This document shows, one piece after another, positions 22,430-33,259 of a stretch of DNA of 64,000 nucleotides. Source of the DNA: Osedax fenrisi (taxonomy: Eukaryota > Annelida > Polychaeta > Sabellida > Siboglinidae); assembly GCA_964019155.1 (NCBI GenBank), contig OZ025240.1:93963198-94027197 (forward strand), written 5' to 3'. Under the pieces are notes generated by a model. The model made no database searches and was not told the DNA's origin. It saw only the letters and a program-made list of their open reading frames with translations. Positions within the stretch are counted from its first letter, which is position 1. Each line of letters begins with the position of its first letter. A program made the position numbers and the translations under genes.

Positions 22430-23487
22430 TATATACTCTATATATATATTGTTTCGGTACTTTTGGTATGACAAGCAGGCTACACAAAATATCCATGCTT
22501 TCTCTATTTAAGAGATAGTCGAGCGTATACGCTATTCGTTGTACATAACGTGATTTTTCAGTTACAGAGCATTTATTAATTTATTTTAGCATGGTTCATA
22601 CAAGGCTAAGTCACAATCGCTTATTAATAAAAGAATGTCATATATCCATTAATAATATCCTATTATCTCCATTACACATTAAACTTAGAATAATGAAGAT
22701 TTTGTAAAAGTATTGGTTAACGAGGTGCATGATTTTACTCATTTACAACAAATATTTCCAAATATTATAAAACTAAGTTAATGAGAGAAATTATAATGGA
22801 TCAACAAATAGTGAGTTAATGAGTAATACTAATGTTGATGTATGTATGAGACATATTGAATTAAGAGCAGACTAGAATTAATGTCAATTATTACAAAAAA
22901 AATTCTAAAATCATAGATGTACAGAATATGTAAATATTGTGGAAGAATTGCTTATATGTTTTATAGATATCTGAGTTCGTATGTCCATAAACATTAATTT
23001 TCTTAGTGCACATCTAGATTATTTTTCTGATAACTTTGTTGACTATAGAGAAGAACAAGGAGGGTGCTTTAATCAGGATATTTTAACAATAGAAGATAGA
23101 TACCAAGAAATTGTAACTATTAACTTCTTAGATTATTATTGTTGGAGTCAAAAAGAGATATAAAAGACTTAACATATAAGAAAATCATTACAATAATCGT
23201 GTAATCAATGAATATTATAACATTAACTATGTATATTATTATTTTGTATTATTATTTATTAAAATATATCAAATACTATTGAAATAGAATCATTACATTT
23301 CCGTTATTTTGCTTTATTTTTCCTATTTTTGTGATTTTTTCATAAATTTCCAAACTTCAAATAAATAAAAAACTCGATCTGATCTGAAAAAACTACATAC
23401 ATATTTTAAATCAGTGTGAAAATTAGTCCGGAATAAGTTAACAGAACATATACCTAGGATAATTTGTTGTTCAAATGTCGACCAGTG
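22178..23487. mobile_element. CACTA-like DNA transposon remnant
   Basis: CACTGGTTGACATAATTTTT at 22178 and the reverse complement of 23468-23487 (CACTGGTCGACATTTGAACA) form terminal inverted repeats. Further in, AGTTTTTTCAGATCAGATC occurs near 22261-22280 and inverted near 23378-23395. CACTR ends are typical of EnSpm/CACTA elements. A 3-bp target duplication is not clear (TTA versus TTT). The interior holds broken coding sequence, including the frame at 22981-23163. It is non-autonomous or dead. Confidence 0.6.
22981..23163 (+). CDS. Transposon-encoded fragment (HLDYF...EEQGG.F.QDI)
   Basis: This 60-codon frame reads N-F-L-S-A-H-L-D-Y-F-S-D-N-F, E-E-Q-G-G-C-F-N-Q-D-I, R-Y-Q-E-I and D-Y-Y-C-W. 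From memory, a motif string of the type H-S-H-L-D-x-F-P-x-N...E-E-Q-G-E-R-F-H-Q-D-I...R-Y-Q-G...D-Y-C-W is common in repeat-derived proteins of invertebrates; I cannot name the superfamily with certainty. Upstream pieces at 22591-22980 are in other frames with stops. The position between the terminal inverted repeats makes it part of the transposon, not a host gene. Confidence 0.55.
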   Translation: MSININFLSAHLDYFSDNFVDYREEQGGCFNQDILTIEDRYQEIVTINFLDYYCWSQKEI

Positions 23488-23667
23488 TTTTTAATGACTA
23501 TATAACTAATATATTATAATTAATAGCATATAATAATACATTTGTATTAATCATTTTAAAATAATATGTAAATTTATTGTAATTGATATTAATATACGAT
23601 ACGAATACCTACTTTTATAGTGACTACAAATCTCTTTCAGTTGTCTACACGGTTAACCCTAATTTAT

Positions 23668-23716
23668 AAATTTAATATAAATATGTTCTATATAAACATA
23701 TCGTATTGTATAAAAT

Positions 23717-23753
<37 letters not shown>

Positions 23754-23798
23754 TTAATATAAATATGTTCTATATAAACATATCGTATTGTATAAAAT

Positions 23799-23841
<43 letters not shown>
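23668..23841. repeat. Two-copy direct repeat, 82-bp unit
   Basis: AATTTAATATAAATATGTTC through TAAAATTACA, plus the following (TA)n, occurs at 23669 and again at 23751 with no visible mismatch outside the (TA)n. This is a very recent tandem duplication, probably by slippage or unequal exchange at the microsatellite. A short ATACATGTAC palindrome follows at 23841-23863. Confidence 0.85.
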
Positions 23842-23848
<7 letters not shown>

Positions 23849-23871
23849 CAATGTACATGTATATGAATTTG

Positions 23872-25960
23872 AATGATGATGACGATGATGATGATTATAT
23901 TTGGTTTATAAGCCACTAAAATAGGGTTTACAAGCCCTTAGCTTATGCGGGAAGAAAATAATAATAAGGTAATAGTAATCAATACAAATTTAATAATAAT
24001 ATAATTTGAATATAACACGGACACAAATAATAAGTTGGATTATTTAATGATTAGAGAAAAGAAGAAATAAGATTTATAAATCTGTTGTGGGATTAATGGT
24101 AGGAGGGAGCGAGTTTTTCATTCCATAGGGTGGGGCTAGCATTTTTAAAAGCTCTAGAATTTAAGTTTTATTAGTATTCTGGTAGATAAGTAGAGGATTT
24201 TGGTAATGAATTGAAGGTAAATTGTACACTTTTTTAATTAGATCAGAGATATAGCTAGGGGTGAAAGAATATATTGATTTAAGGATTATAGATAGTATAC
24301 GTAATTTACACCTGAGGGAGAAGGGTAGCCACATACGAGATTATTGATGTGAAGTTGTAGTAGAGTGATCCAGTCATGTTATTAAGTAAGTAATACATAT
24401 TGAAGAACGTATAATCCTATTAAGTAGAACAGTAGCTTTAGCAGGAAGTATGGTAGTCTAGTCGAGAAAGTACAATAACATTAATTAGAGTTTTAGTAAG
24501 GTTTCTGGAAAGTGATGTCCGTATTTTTTTAATTCTGAAGATATGAAAGTTGGAGGATTTTGTAATGGATGATATGTGATTCATAAATGATAATTTGTCA
24601 TCAAATAATAATCATAGGTTTTTGGAGGAATGGGAAGGAGAAATAATCATGTTATTTAGATTAAAGTTTGGAAAGGAAGTATCAGAAGTATATATATATT
24701 AAGTACAGTAGTCTTAGAGGATTTCATTAATAGTTTATTGGATAGGAGCCATTATTGTATGCAATTAGAATACTTGATTAATTCAGAGTGGATGGTATTA
24801 TGAGAATTTATAGATAGAAAGGTAAATAGTTGAATATCATCAGCAAAAACATGGTACTGTATATTTAGATAGTTCTTAATTATATCAGCAATAGTGTGGA
24901 TATAAATAGAAAATAGGGATTGACATAGTACGGATCACTCGGAAATACCGTGTTTAAGTGGACAAAGGGGCGATTAAGATTTTTCAATATAATAGAGAGT
25001 TTACGGTTTGTCAGATATGAAATAAACCATTGTAATGCTAAGCCAGGTATACTCGTCATTGTAAGCCGCGAAATTAATATGTTATTGTCCAGGGTGTCAA
25101 AAGCAGATGATATGTCAAGTAGGATTAGCTGGCAACACGTGTTGCTATTTAAGATAGATAATATTATGTTAGTATGCGGATGAGAGCTGTTTCGGTCGAA
25201 TTACCCTTACGAACAGCGATTTGAAATGGGTAGAAAAGATTATTTTTATTTATCTAGTCGATGAGTTGTTGAAAACAATTATTTTTAGTATTTTTCTTAA
25301 TCAGGGTAGGTGGGAGATCGGGCGATAATTGCTAAGGTAGTTTGGGTCGAGGTTTTGTTTTTTTTTAGAATAGGAGAGATTATAGTAGTCTCGAGGCAGG
25401 GTGAAACCTGGCCAGAGTTTTGTGAGTTAGCAATAATATTCAAGAAAATAGGAGAAAATAAGTGTGAAAGTGTGTGATATTATGATATAAGTAGGGGATC
25501 TGTGAGATTTCATGAGTAGGTTATTTACTTCATACAGTGAAGAGATAGTGAATATATTTAATGAGTCAATAGGATGGGTAATAGAGATGGTATGTTTGAG
25601 TATTTATGGAGTAGACGCGAAAATAATATTATTAATGCTTGCAATTTTATTTCAAAGAATTTTTCAAAAAGACAGCATAATTGAAAATTTGACGTGTTCT
25701 GTAAAATGGGGAGTATTTTTTCATCTGGAGGAGAGAGAATTTTATTTGCAATTTTAAATAATTTGTGAAAATCGGAGGAGATCAATGCTATCTTTTTGTT
25801 ATAATAGATGGATTTTGAACGAGATATAGTATATTTGTAATTTTTTCTAGCTAATGATAGCACTCATTTTGGATTATATGGTTAATGTCAGTACTAAGTA
25901 TATGTAATATACTATTTTGAGGATTGCCCCCTGATAAAATCATAGAACCGTCCATGTTTT
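23872..25960 (-). pseudogene. L2 LINE fragment, minus strand
   Basis: It aligns in reverse with the L2 at 37031-41567 from the middle of ORF2 to the 3' end. The 3' UTR at 23872-24060 keeps the (ATC)n tail and CTATTTTAGTGG-like end. Frame 25558-25863 (minus) matches S-L-A-R-K-N-Y-K and I-L-S-P-P-D-E-K-I-L-P of the ORF2 linker. The polymerase region is rich in stops and frameshifts. The copy is 5'-truncated near 25960. Confidence 0.85.
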
Positions 25961-26496
25961 AATATAATATTATTAATTTGTACGAAAATAAATTTTAATT
26001 AAATAATATTAACTTATAACAATAAATATAATTAAATCATGTGATAAATTCGAAAAAGGTTAAATAAAGTGTATTCGATAATTGTATATTACAAATTAAA
26101 CCTACATTATAATTTGTTTTGTTTTAATAGTAATTAATAATGTTTATCCTATAATATTATAATTTAACTACCATGTATTTCATAAAATCATTTTTGTTTC
26201 AATGTATAATTAAAATAATGTATTTTATTGGAAATATATGATAATATTATACAAAATTTGATAATAATATTGCAATTTCTTTATACATTAAATATTTTAA
26301 AATATATTATAATATTTTACTTTATTAATTATTATACTAAATAATTCATATTGAAACAATATCGGTGTGTGATGTAATTTTATATATATATATATATGTT
26401 ATATATAACCAGTTATCTTCAGATTATTATTATTATTTTTAATACTTTATCTTTAGTATAAATAATATAAGTAAATCAAATGTTATCTCAAAATAG
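25961..26496. other. AT-rich stretch before gene 3
   Basis: It should contain the signal-peptide exon of gene 3, but nothing is recognisable. Simple AT sequence with short (ATT)n near 26426. Confidence 0.35.
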
Positions 26497-26570
26497 AGAT
26501 ACACATTCAACGTGCATACTGTGTAGTAGCGGTCGTCATATCAATTCGGAATATACGCAATGTGAAATAG
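26497..26570 (+). CDS. Ly6-like gene 3, exon A (TCILCSSGR...QCEIG)
   Basis: This 74-base exon has acceptor AAAATAG and donor ATAG|GTATCT, with one base left at each end. It reads D-T-H-S-T-C-I-L-C-S-S-G-R-H-I-N-S, then Y-T-Q-C-E-I-G. Against exon A of gene 2, D-T, C-I-x-C-x-S-x-R-x-I and Q-C-E-[IL]-G coincide while the codons differ widely, as expected for an old duplication under protein selection. Exon B follows after only 153 bases. Confidence 0.78.
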
Positions 26571-26723
26571 GTATCTAATACATATTGTATAATTAATGAC
26601 TCATATATTACTCATATACTATACATATATTTATATTATTTATGTATCACTTAAATATATATATTGTATTATATATATACCTATATATATAATTATTTAT
26701 ATTACAAATATGTATACCTTTAG

Positions 26724-26797
26724 GAAGTCATTTAATTACGGATGTGATACACTGTAGAACGAATTGTTACTCTGTAGTGTACCATATCGATGACATG
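26724..26797 (+). CDS. Ly6-like gene 3, exon B (C-x3-C-Y)
   Basis: This 74-base exon is identical in length to exon B of gene 2. The acceptor is ACCTTTAG and the donor ATG|GTAGTA. It joins exon A in frame and reads G-S-H-L-I-T-D-V-I-H-C-R-T-N-C-Y-S-V-V-Y, then H-I-D-D-M. It carries the conserved cysteine pair and the Tyr that follows. The next exon is nearly 6 kb away because a SINE and an intact RTE element have been inserted into the intron. Confidence 0.78.
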
Positions 26798-26815
26798 GTA
26801 GTATATTTATATATA

Positions 26816-26928
26816 TATTGTTATTGTTATTGTTATTTTTATTTGGTGGAGTCCTTTCATTCCGTCCAGGAACTTAGATGAAGTTTTCACTTATAACCAT
26901 ATATATGCTCTAATGTAACTTCTAGGCC

Positions 26929-26945
<17 letters not shown>
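26816..26945 (-). mobile_element. SINE 3' half, minus strand
   Basis: The reverse complement contains AAGTTCCTGGACGGAATGAA, GGACTCCACCAAATAAAAAT and an (AATAAC)n tail, as in the full SINEs at 501 and 59874. The tRNA-like head is missing. It is followed by a (TA)n run at about 26935-26972. Confidence 0.85.
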
Positions 26946-26977
<32 letters not shown>

Positions 26978-26979
26978 GA

Positions 26980-27080
26980 TGATGATGACAAGTAACGGTT
27001 TACCTATCACTGACAGTAAGGTGATGTAGTCCTCTCCGGCGGAGGGCCTACGCTAAGAGTGATTTTAAAAATGTTTTGTT
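26980..27080 (-). repeat. GC-rich fragment ending in (ATC)n, probable LINE or SINE 3' end
   Basis: The reverse complement reads GCGTAGGCCCTCCGCCGGAG through GGTAAACCGTTACTTGTC and ends in a short (ATC)n run. An (ATC)n end is shared with the L2 copies here, but the body is not. It is flanked by (TA)n on both sides. The family is unknown. Confidence 0.4.
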
Positions 27081-27112
27081 TTCTATTTCTGATTATACTG
27101 TTAAATATTACA

Positions 27113-27154
<42 letters not shown>

Positions 27155-27217
27155 TGTATATATATATCTAGAATATGTGAATAATCACAAATATATATTT
27201 TTATTTGGTCAATATAG

Positions 27218-27258
27218 TGCTATCGTATGTTTACTCAAATTTAACTCGAAACATATAG
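27218..27258 (+). CDS. Possible short A-type exon
   Basis: This 41-base segment lies after TCAATATAG and before ATAG|GTAAAT, with one base left at each end as in exon A. It reads A-I-V-C-L-L-K-F-N-S-K-H-I-G, resembling the segment at 872-914 (C-L-L-K-x-N ... I-G) and loosely the start of exon A of gene 2. It lies between exons B and C of gene 3, so it may open a separate gene, be an alternative exon, or be chance. Confidence 0.25.
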
Positions 27259-27423
27259 GTAAATACCAACAAAATATAAATATGTATATATTTTATATTT
27301 TTCACTTTTATAATTTAGCTAAAATAATTAGCTTTTAAAAATATGTTAAATGTGTATAGTTCCTATGAATAATTACAATTGCATAATAAAAATAACATTA
27401 TTTGTATGATTTTTTTTAATTTC

Positions 27424-30400
27424 TCATAATCTCTCATCATTTATTACTTACTTAGTTACTTAGTCCCGTGACGTCGTCATCGTAGGGGGAACACATGATA
27501 ATGCATAGCACAACTTTCTCCATTTCGAACGATCTTTTGCAATATCTAAAAGTTGACTAAGAGAAAGATGGGAAAATTCGAATATATCATTCATCCAATT
27601 TCTTTTAGGTCTTCCTCTTTTCCTCTCACCTTCGACATATCCATGAAGAATAGTATTAGCTAACGAATCGTGACGAGTTATATGTCCGAATTTGGTCATT
27701 TTTCTTCTCATGATAATATCCAGAAGTGGTACATATGGGCCGACTTTTTTATTAATTTCATTGCTTACAAATATATTAGTTTTTCTTTGTTTATAGCTAA
27801 TATTTAAAAGTCGTCTGTGTGCTTTTGATTCGAAACTACGTATCTTCTTTTTAGATTCTTCTAGTAAGGTCCAGCTTTCGCATCCGTACAACAATGTTGA
27901 AATAACTAGAGAGATGTAGAGTCTGTATTTAAGTTTGAAATCAATTTCTCCACTACGCCAGATCTTCTCCAATTTCACAAGGGCTGTAACTGCTGTCGCT
28001 AGTCTTATTTGGATTTCTTTTTTTGAATTTCCGGTGTCGGTTAGCATTGCTCCCAGATATTTGAAATTTTGAACATTTTCAAGTTGTTTGCCGTACATAG
28101 TGATCACAGGTGGTGTTGAATGATCTCCATTTACAAGAATTTTACTTTTTTCATGGTTAATTTCCATACCGTATGATGTCGAAGCTTTTTCTAGAGAATC
28201 TGTGAGGGATTGCAACTCACTTTCTGAACAAGCGATGAGATCTATATCATCAGCGAATCTTAAGTTGTTGATTTTTCTTCCTCCTATTGCTATACTTGAC
28301 GATTGATCTACTAGAGAGTCTTGCATTATTTTTTCTAGAAATATATTGAATAGAACTGGCGATAGTAAGCAGCCTTGTCTAACTCCTACTGTCGTATCGA
28401 ACTTAGTTCCTATCTGGTTGTTCAATAGTACTGCGCTTTTTGCTGATTCGTAGAGTGACTTTATGATTTTTACCAAGTCGTTGTCTATCCCAAATTCAGA
28501 CATCACATTCCACAAACCATCATGCCATACTCTATCGAAGGCTTTCTTGAAATCGATGAAATTGTGGTAGACTTGTCGGTGATGATCCATATGTTTTTCC
28601 ATTAATATTCTGCAATTCAAAATTTGTTCTGTTGTACTGCGATCCTTTCTAAAACCTGCTTGTTCATCAGCCAGAATATCTTCTGCTTGTGGTGTTAAGC
28701 GATTCAGTATGATCCGTAATAAAATTTTGCTCGTGTGACTGATCAGACTTATAGTACGATAGTTTGAACATTTTTTGAGATCGCCTTTCTTTGGAATAGG
28801 TATAATTAAAGAAGTCGTCCATGCTTCAGGCCATTGGTTTGTAGACCAGATTTTCTGACATAGCTTGGTAAGTATATCGTATAGTGCCTCACCTCCTCCT
28901 TTGATAAGTTCACCTGGCACATTATCAATACCTGGTGACTTACCATTTTTCAAGGTTCTTATGGCATTGATTACTTCTTCTTTTAATATGGGTAATGGTT
29001 GTTCTTCATTTTCTTCTCGAGTATTATGTAACTTAGATTGATCAGTTTTAATTGGGTAGTTATATAAATCTCTGCAATATTCCGTCCATCTTTCTAATCT
29101 TGCACTATCATCTTCTATTGGTACTCCGTTAGCATTTTCAATATTTGACATTTTCCTGTCTATAGAGTTAGTGATTGCTTTTATCGTGTTATACGCTCTC
29201 TTGCTATGAACACCTCTTTTTAGGTCGTGGTCAATTGAATTACATTGGGATTTAAGCCAATCTTCTTTTTTCTCTTTCATACTTCTTCTAATAAGGTTGT
29301 GGACTCGTTTATATTCTTCTGCATGTTCAGTACTCTGATGTTTGGTTGATTTTAGACTTCTTCTTTTATCACATAGCGTTAAAATCTCATCAGTTATCCA
29401 AGGTTGCTTTTTTATTCTGTATTTTCCTAGAACATTTTCTGCTGTACTTGTTAATGACTGTGAAATTTGCGTATATGCATTGTCAGTTGATATTTCATTA
29501 ATATTGATGTCTGATAGCTTCGATTTCAAATCTTCTTTGTACTGTAGGCTTATAGTTGCATTATTCAATTTTTCTAGATCATATCGTATTCTATTGCTTT
29601 TCTTCATTTTTTGTGATCGTAGTTTCAGTCTCATGTTACAGAGAACAAGGTCGTGGTCACTGTTTATTACAGCTCCAGGGTATGTTCTAGTTGAGGACAT
29701 GTGTATACTTGATTTGAATCTCAATGGTGCTAGAATATAATCAATTTGGTTATGGGTACGACCATTTGGCGAGTGCCACGTAGCTTTTCTTGAATCTTTT
29801 TGCGGGTGAAGTGTGTTAGAAAGTGTAAAATTATGTTTGGTAGCAAATTCGAGAAGTCTGATGCCTCTTGGGTTTGTTTTCCCGAGCGCAAATTTTCCTA
29901 CAGCATTACTCCAATCTTTATTTGCATCACCTACTATTGCGTTCCAATCACCTTGTATAATCAGTAAGTCTTTTTTATGTACCGCTGCCATTGTTTGTTC
30001 TATATCTTCATAAAAAACTTCGATATCTTCGTCATTATAATCGCTTGTAGGAGCATAAATCTGAATGATAGTCATATTTACTGGCTGTGAAGCTAATCTT
30101 ATTGATATAATTCTGCTGGAAACTGTGCTGTAATTGAGGATCGATGTGGTAAGCTCTTTTCTAACGATAAAAGCTACTCCTTGTTGATGGTATTTTTCTT
30201 GTCCACTATAGACAATTTTATGACCTTCGTCTGTTATTACTTCACCAGAGTTTTTCCATCGTGTCTCAGCAAGTACAATAATATCCCATCTATAGCGATC
30301 AAGTTCTCTCGTTAGTTCTTGGATTTTTCCTACTCCGTTAAGCGTACGAACATTCCATGTTCCTATCGTTGTAATATTCGTTGCTAGTTGTATTCTTCGT

Positions 30401-30965
30401 TTATTAATTGTCTTTGTCGTTCGTTGTGTTGTTTTATGTTGTGTTGTTAATATATTATTCAATCCAGTAGTCGATTTATCACATCCATCCTGGGATTTAC
30501 CGATGGGATGCGCGGGCGTTGTTATTCCGGGGCTCGGCCGATCCGGCATTGAATGTTTTATATTTGTAATTGTCATGTGTTCTTACTCCAGGCATTAAGA
30601 GTCTAGCGGTGCCTGTCTCCTCTCCAGACTATTCGTATCAGCGTAACTATGGTTTATGATAGATTGGCTATACGATGTGCACTTGACCGTTGAGATATTA
30701 AATCTTCATCCGCTCTTAACCGTTGGTTAACTAGTAACTCTTCCGCTCGAATACAGTGCAGGTATTCTCCCATCATTTGTCTTAGCCCACTTGCTGAAGT
30801 GGTTTCCAGGGAGTGGCACGAGGAGCCGACAAAGATAGTTGGAAGAGAAAATGGTGCATTCTGTACCTAACCCTTATTATGAATAGAAGGCAGCAGTAGG
30901 CAAATAATGTGATTCACCACTACTCCTCCCAACTCCCCTATCATTTATTACAGAATCATTATATT
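27424..30965 (-). mobile_element. Near-complete RTE-clade LINE
   Basis: A single long intact frame (27460-30576) lies between a 5' UTR of about 390 bases (30577-30965), GC-rich for this window, and a very short 3' end with a (TAAG)n-type tail at 27445-27463. A short 3' UTR with a simple tail and a single endonuclease-polymerase ORF are typical of RTE/BovB-type elements. It sits in the intron between exons B and C of gene 3, in opposite orientation. The intact frame marks it as a young insertion. Confidence 0.88.
27460..30576 (-). CDS. RTE endonuclease-reverse transcriptase, 1038 aa
   Basis: This is the retrotransposon protein for nicking DNA and target-primed reverse transcription. An apurinic-type endonuclease domain starts near residue 73 (T-W-N-V-R-T-L). 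It continues with L-A-E-T-R-W, I-Y-A-P-T-S, G-D-W-N-A-I-V-G, T-W-H-S-P-N-G-R-T-H-N-Q-I-D-Y and S-D-H-D-L-V-L, so the catalytic set looks complete. The polymerase follows with F-I-D-F-K-K-A-F-D-R-V-W-H (about 673), G-V-R-Q-G-C-L-L-S-P (about 730) and F-A-D-D-I-D-L-I-A (about 773). The C-terminus has G-H-I-T-R-H-D and R-K-R-G-R-P-K-R, usual in this clade. Length is normal for RTE and there are no internal stops. A zinc-binding tail is not seen. Confidence 0.93.
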   Translation of the reverse strand: MTITNIKHSMPDRPSPGITTPAHPIGKSQDGCDKSTTGLNNILTTQHKTTQRTTKTINKRRIQLATNITTIGTWNVRTLNGVGKIQELTRELDRYRWDIIVLAETRWKNSGEVITDEGHKIVYSGQEKYHQQGVAFIVRKELTTSILNYSTVSSRIISIRLASQPVNMTIIQIYAPTSDYNDEDIEVFYEDIEQTMAAVHKKDLLIIQGDWNAIVGDANKDWSNAVGKFALGKTNPRGIRLLEFATKHNFTLSNTLHPQKDSRKATWHSPNGRTHNQIDYILAPLRFKSSIHMSSTRTYPGAVINSDHDLVLCNMRLKLRSQKMKKSNRIRYDLEKLNNATISLQYKEDLKSKLSDININEISTDNAYTQISQSLTSTAENVLGKYRIKKQPWITDEILTLCDKRRSLKSTKHQSTEHAEEYKRVHNLIRRSMKEKKEDWLKSQCNSIDHDLKRGVHSKRAYNTIKAITNSIDRKMSNIENANGVPIEDDSARLERWTEYCRDLYNYPIKTDQSKLHNTREENEEQPLPILKEEVINAIRTLKNGKSPGIDNVPGELIKGGGEALYDILTKLCQKIWSTNQWPEAWTTSLIIPIPKKGDLKKCSNYRTISLISHTSKILLRIILNRLTPQAEDILADEQAGFRKDRSTTEQILNCRILMEKHMDHHRQVYHNFIDFKKAFDRVWHDGLWNVMSEFGIDNDLVKIIKSLYESAKSAVLLNNQIGTKFDTTVGVRQGCLLSPVLFNIFLEKIMQDSLVDQSSSIAIGGRKINNLRFADDIDLIACSESELQSLTDSLEKASTSYGMEINHEKSKILVNGDHSTPPVITMYGKQLENVQNFKYLGAMLTDTGNSKKEIQIRLATAVTALVKLEKIWRSGEIDFKLKYRLYISLVISTLLYGCESWTLLEESKKKIRSFESKAHRRLLNISYKQRKTNIFVSNEINKKVGPYVPLLDIIMRRKMTKFGHITRHDSLANTILHGYVEGERKRGRPKRNWMNDIFEFSHLSLSQLLDIAKDRSKWRKLCYALSCVPPTMTTSRD

Positions 30966-32645
30966 TGTTAACTTTATATTACAAATGATAAAAACTAATT
31001 CATTAATCAATATATGTATAATAAATATATTGTTATATATATATAACAATTTTACTTAGAAAATTATAACAATAGTTATTAGTTGTTAACTGGTAGGGAT
31101 TAGGGACCTATACCTGGAAATATCTTCATGTTGTTAACAATATTTATAAAATTGTTATTAAATCTTTAATAAACGACAATTTTGTATGTGGTATACTTTT
31201 ACAAATGTTAAGTTATTTTTGTTACCCGATCTTAAGATATTATAGCGGATAATATTATAAATTAAAAAAAAATCGCTGTTTATAATTTCAATAAATAATC
31301 ATATGACCTAATTTATAGTCATTTTGTATGTATATTGGAAATTATTTTATATTTTAAATGTATTATCGTAAAACTAATAATGTAATTAAGTATAATATGT
31401 ACCATATATTAATGTAATCTATTATAAGAATATAGTATTTCAGAAATATACTCATCTCTATAATATATATTTAAAGAATGATGAGACTATGTTGTCTACT
31501 TTAATTGAATTATGATATAATAACATTATATTATTTAATTAATTAATACTATTAATAATAATTATATATATATATATATAAATATTTATTATAAATACAA
31601 ATTAAGTATAAAATCAAATTAATATATATATATAAAAATACAAAATAAATTAATATATATGCACAAATAAAAATAACGCGAAATCTAAAACATGACATAT
31701 TTTATTGAACATAAATTAGATTCATAATAGAAAGTATATTATGGCAAAGAAGCCAAATGCTAAATTCCAATTATATTTTTCGTTGTTTATTTTTATAGTA
31801 TAATTTTTCTTCTTTAAATTATAATAAGTCTTGAAAATGTCGTTAATCATGGTGATGATATTAAATAGTCCAACCGTAATGTTGATCCTTACGATAAAAT
31901 ACAAATAACATTTAAAAATGCAAATAATATCCTTATTAAAAATAAATAATGAATATAATTAAATATAAATAATGAAATTAATCATGCGTGGTGAAATTTC
32001 GAGATTAATATTAAAAATGATTATTTTTTTAAACCTTCACTGCATCATCAATATTTAATTAGATATATCTGTATTACCCAAATAAGTAATTAATATCATA
32101 TCCATATAATCTGTAATATCATGTTACGATCTGTACAATAGAACAACTTCAACTCGTGCCTACCTCTCTCGTTCATGGATAACATAATACTAATATAAAA
32201 ATATTTTCCGATACAAATTATACTCTAATTATATAATGAATATAAAATTAGCAAAAATAACGAAAACAGAAATAAGTTGGAAGTTGTATGGATTATAAAA
32301 ATAGAGAATATCATATTCAATATGTCTATCTATATTTCGTATTTATACAATTATTAATTATTTATTTCAATACAATATTGTATATATATATATATAGAAA
32401 ATATGCTAATGATAATAATAATTATGATTATAATACTAATAATAAATATACTATTATAAATAATAATAAAAATAAATCTATTAATATATTCAGTTAATTA
32501 TCAAAATATAGTGACTATAGTTGTATGTATACAGCGATTATAGATATGCACAACATACTATATTTATAGATCTAATATATATATATATAATTGTCAATTA
32601 TGATAATGCATTTTTAATATTAAATATACCATAATGTATAAAAAG
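30966..32645. other. AT-rich stretch within gene 3 intron
   Basis: No supported exon. A 51-codon open segment at about 31097-31250 and a GC-richer patch at 32120-32190 were examined and show no family motif. (TA)n and (AAT)-like runs occur at 31560-31640. Confidence 0.4.
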
Positions 32646-32778
32646 ATAGAGATAGCAAGGGGTTGCGACACCACAACAGGCGATGGTGATCAATCTGTAG
32701 GATTGTACTCTAATCTTAGGGAAACATCTGCTACTTTTCCAAGTCGTCCTACAGGCTGCGATAATAATCTACAATATC
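32646..32778 (+). CDS. Ly6-like gene 3, exon C (IEIARGC)
   Basis: It starts in phase 0 after ATAAAAAG and reads I-E-I-A-R-G-C-D-T-T-T-G-D-G-D, matching exon C of gene 2 (I-Q-I-T-R-G-C). The segment is clearly richer in GC than its surroundings. The end shown uses C|GTTCGT, which leaves one base and includes a further cysteine (P-T-G-C-D-N-N). An alternative donor, A|GTCGTC at about 32741, also leaves one base. The frame itself stays open to a TAA at 32835-32837. The upstream ATG at 32634 is probably not a start, since the homology begins at the splice site. Confidence 0.65.
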
Positions 32779-32851
32779 GTTCGTTTTATTACACTGTTGA
32801 CTATATATTAATGTGCTCATATAATATACATATATAATATACACACACACA

Positions 32852-32908
<57 letters not shown>

Positions 32909-33179
32909 CAAAATATATAAAATATAACTTCATTATAATATATCATATGAACGAATTAATGAATGAATTTTTAATTCCTGAATATTTAATTAATATACAG
33001 AAGGATATTCAGAAGCTATACTTAGCTTATATTAAGAATATCCTTATCAAAAATATCAAATATTTATAATATAATAATAATAAATAAATGAGAAAATATA
33101 ATAATAATTATTTATTATAATAATAATAATATTACACCATTAATGGTTTACTAATACAATAATATTAATATCGAAAAAA

Positions 33180-33186
<7 letters not shown>

Positions 33187-33252
<66 letters not shown>
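33187..33252. repeat. (AAT)n microsatellite
   Basis: About 22 uninterrupted AAT units, set in a wider (ATA/AAT)-rich tract from 33065. Confidence 0.95.
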
Positions 33253-33256
<4 letters not shown>

Positions 33257-33259
33257 TTA

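Noticed and set aside
25512..25757. Plus-strand 81-codon frame
   Set aside because: It is the complement of the L2 ORF2 linker in the minus-strand L2 fragment.
29342..30013. Plus-strand open frames inside the RTE
   Set aside because: They overlap the intact 1038-codon frame on the other strand and are its shadows.
27460..30576. Possibility that the long reverse transcriptase is viral or LTR-type
   Set aside because: An apurinic-type endonuclease precedes the polymerase, there are no LTRs, protease, RNase H or integrase, and the 3' tail is simple; this is a non-LTR element.
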